A program made the translations under genes and the position numbers. From Lucinisca nassula (taxonomy: Eukaryota > Mollusca > Bivalvia > Lucinida > Lucinidae), in contig OY757010.1 of assembly GCA_963580285.1 (NCBI GenBank), positions 209,530,138 to 209,594,137 on the forward strand: a DNA stretch of 64,000 bases. Reading direction: 5' to 3'. Positions 63,503 to 64,000 of the stretch are shown one piece after another. The notes beneath the pieces are model-generated. The model was not told the origin of the DNA, made no database searches, and saw only the letters and a list, made by a program, of their open reading frames with translations. Every line of letters begins with the position of its first letter. Positions within the stretch are counted from its first letter, which is position 1.

Positions 63503-64000
63503 CACTCACTCTCGAATTGTCAGTTAGCCATTTCGTTGGAACCATCATAGAATCTGAGGCCTGACCCCACGGCGTGCAATTAAAGAGGGAAGCTAAGTTG
63601 TCAACCGTGATTGGGTTAACTACCGTGCATGCAGTCTGTCGTATAATATTTACGTTGTACCCAATCTTTTTATATCGAAGAATGATTTTACGAAATTGGG
63701 TGCTGAAGTCTTTGCGGTTATATATTTTTCTTAATTTATATACTGGGCCACCATAAAATTCGGGTTCCGATAGACCCTGTTGCAGAAGAGATTTAAGTCC
63801 AATATTGAATTTTGAATTAAAATCAGAATGACGTCTATAAAATTTTGAAAAGGTTTTACGTAGTTTATGGTACCGATAACCCTGATTAAGAAGTTTAGCA
63901 GTTAACAATTTATTACGAGTGTTGAAGTCAGTTACATGACTACACACTCTGGCAAATCGAATTAATTGCGAAATATAAACGCCATAGGATGGATGGCGCA
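63498..64000 (-). CDS. C-terminal part of a bivalve retroelement protein, cut by the window edge
   Basis: The open frame continues beyond 64000 (SYGVYISQLIRFARVCSHVT...) and ends at 63498. Motifs YISQL-RFAR-C, FNTRNKLLTAKLLNQGYRYH and CTVVNPITV resemble, from memory, the region after the reverse transcriptase domain in uncharacterised mollusc and cnidarian proteins, where a related version reads R-C-SF...LT-L-KQG. The exact retroelement class is not known to me. No frame break is seen, though the catalytic part is outside the window. It abuts a SINE 3. Confidence 0.6.
   Translation of the reverse strand, partial: RHPSYGVYISQLIRFARVCSHVTDFNTRNKLLTAKLLNQGYRYHKLRKTFSKFYRRHSDFNSKFNIGLKSLLQQGLSEPEFYGGPVYKLRKIYNRKDFSTQFRKIILRYKKIGYNVNIIRQTACTVVNPITVDNLASLFNCTPWGQASDSMMVPTKWLTDNSRVSG

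Overview
The window is repeat-dense animal nuclear DNA, most likely from a bivalve mollusc. That inference rests on the repeat types: several tRNA-derived SINE families with a shared 3' tail, many families of roughly 140-460 bp tandem modules, TTAA-flanked MITEs, a DIRS retrotransposon, and short-tailed non-LTR elements. The species was not determined. I see no rRNA gene, no free-standing tRNA gene, no CRISPR and no bacterial operon.

One host gene is supported, on the minus strand: a CPEB2/3/4-type (Orb2-like) cytoplasmic polyadenylation element binding protein. Its first coding exon is at 56438-57340 (301 codons, ending in phase 0). A 112-nt second exon is at 43389-43500. A 24-nt microexon at 10057-10080 splices in phase and encodes the Arg-rich octapeptide block of vertebrate CPEB3/4. 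The introns are about 12.9 kb and 33.3 kb, and nearly everything else in the window lies inside them or upstream of exon 1. The RNA-binding exons would lie beyond the left edge.

Region by region. 1-2.8 kb: a tandem array broken by a SINE and five MITEs. 3.0-7.0 kb: a 4.0-kb composite element with inverted termini, inserted in a SINE and carrying a 69-bp satellite. 7.4-9.7 kb: a MITE, a CAG/CTG-ended element and a SINE. 10.0-13.5 kb: the microexon, then a dimeric ~320-bp repeat array. 13.8-19.3 kb: an apparently intact DIRS element (gag, RT/RNase H, tyrosine recombinase) whose empty site can be inferred. 19.3-25 kb: tandem modules inside a 4.4-kb pair of inverted termini. 25.4-29 kb: nested MITEs and SINEs. 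29-37 kb: non-LTR retrotransposon remnants. 37-43 kb: palindromic repeats, a GC-rich 1.1-kb element with its own TATA box and reading frame, and a large GA/TG microsatellite block. 43.4-49 kb: CPEB exon 2, a 455-bp tandem array and MITEs. 49.4-54.4 kb: DNA transposons and a LINE inserted in a tandem array. 54.4-57.3 kb: SINEs and CPEB exon 1. 58-64 kb: a LINE inside a LINE, another tandem array, a GATATC-rich palindrome, SINEs, and the C-terminus of a retroelement protein running off the right edge.

Many insertions are nested and keep target duplications, so their relative order can be read directly. All calls come from reading the sequence. Family names rest on remembered motifs and were not checked by database search.
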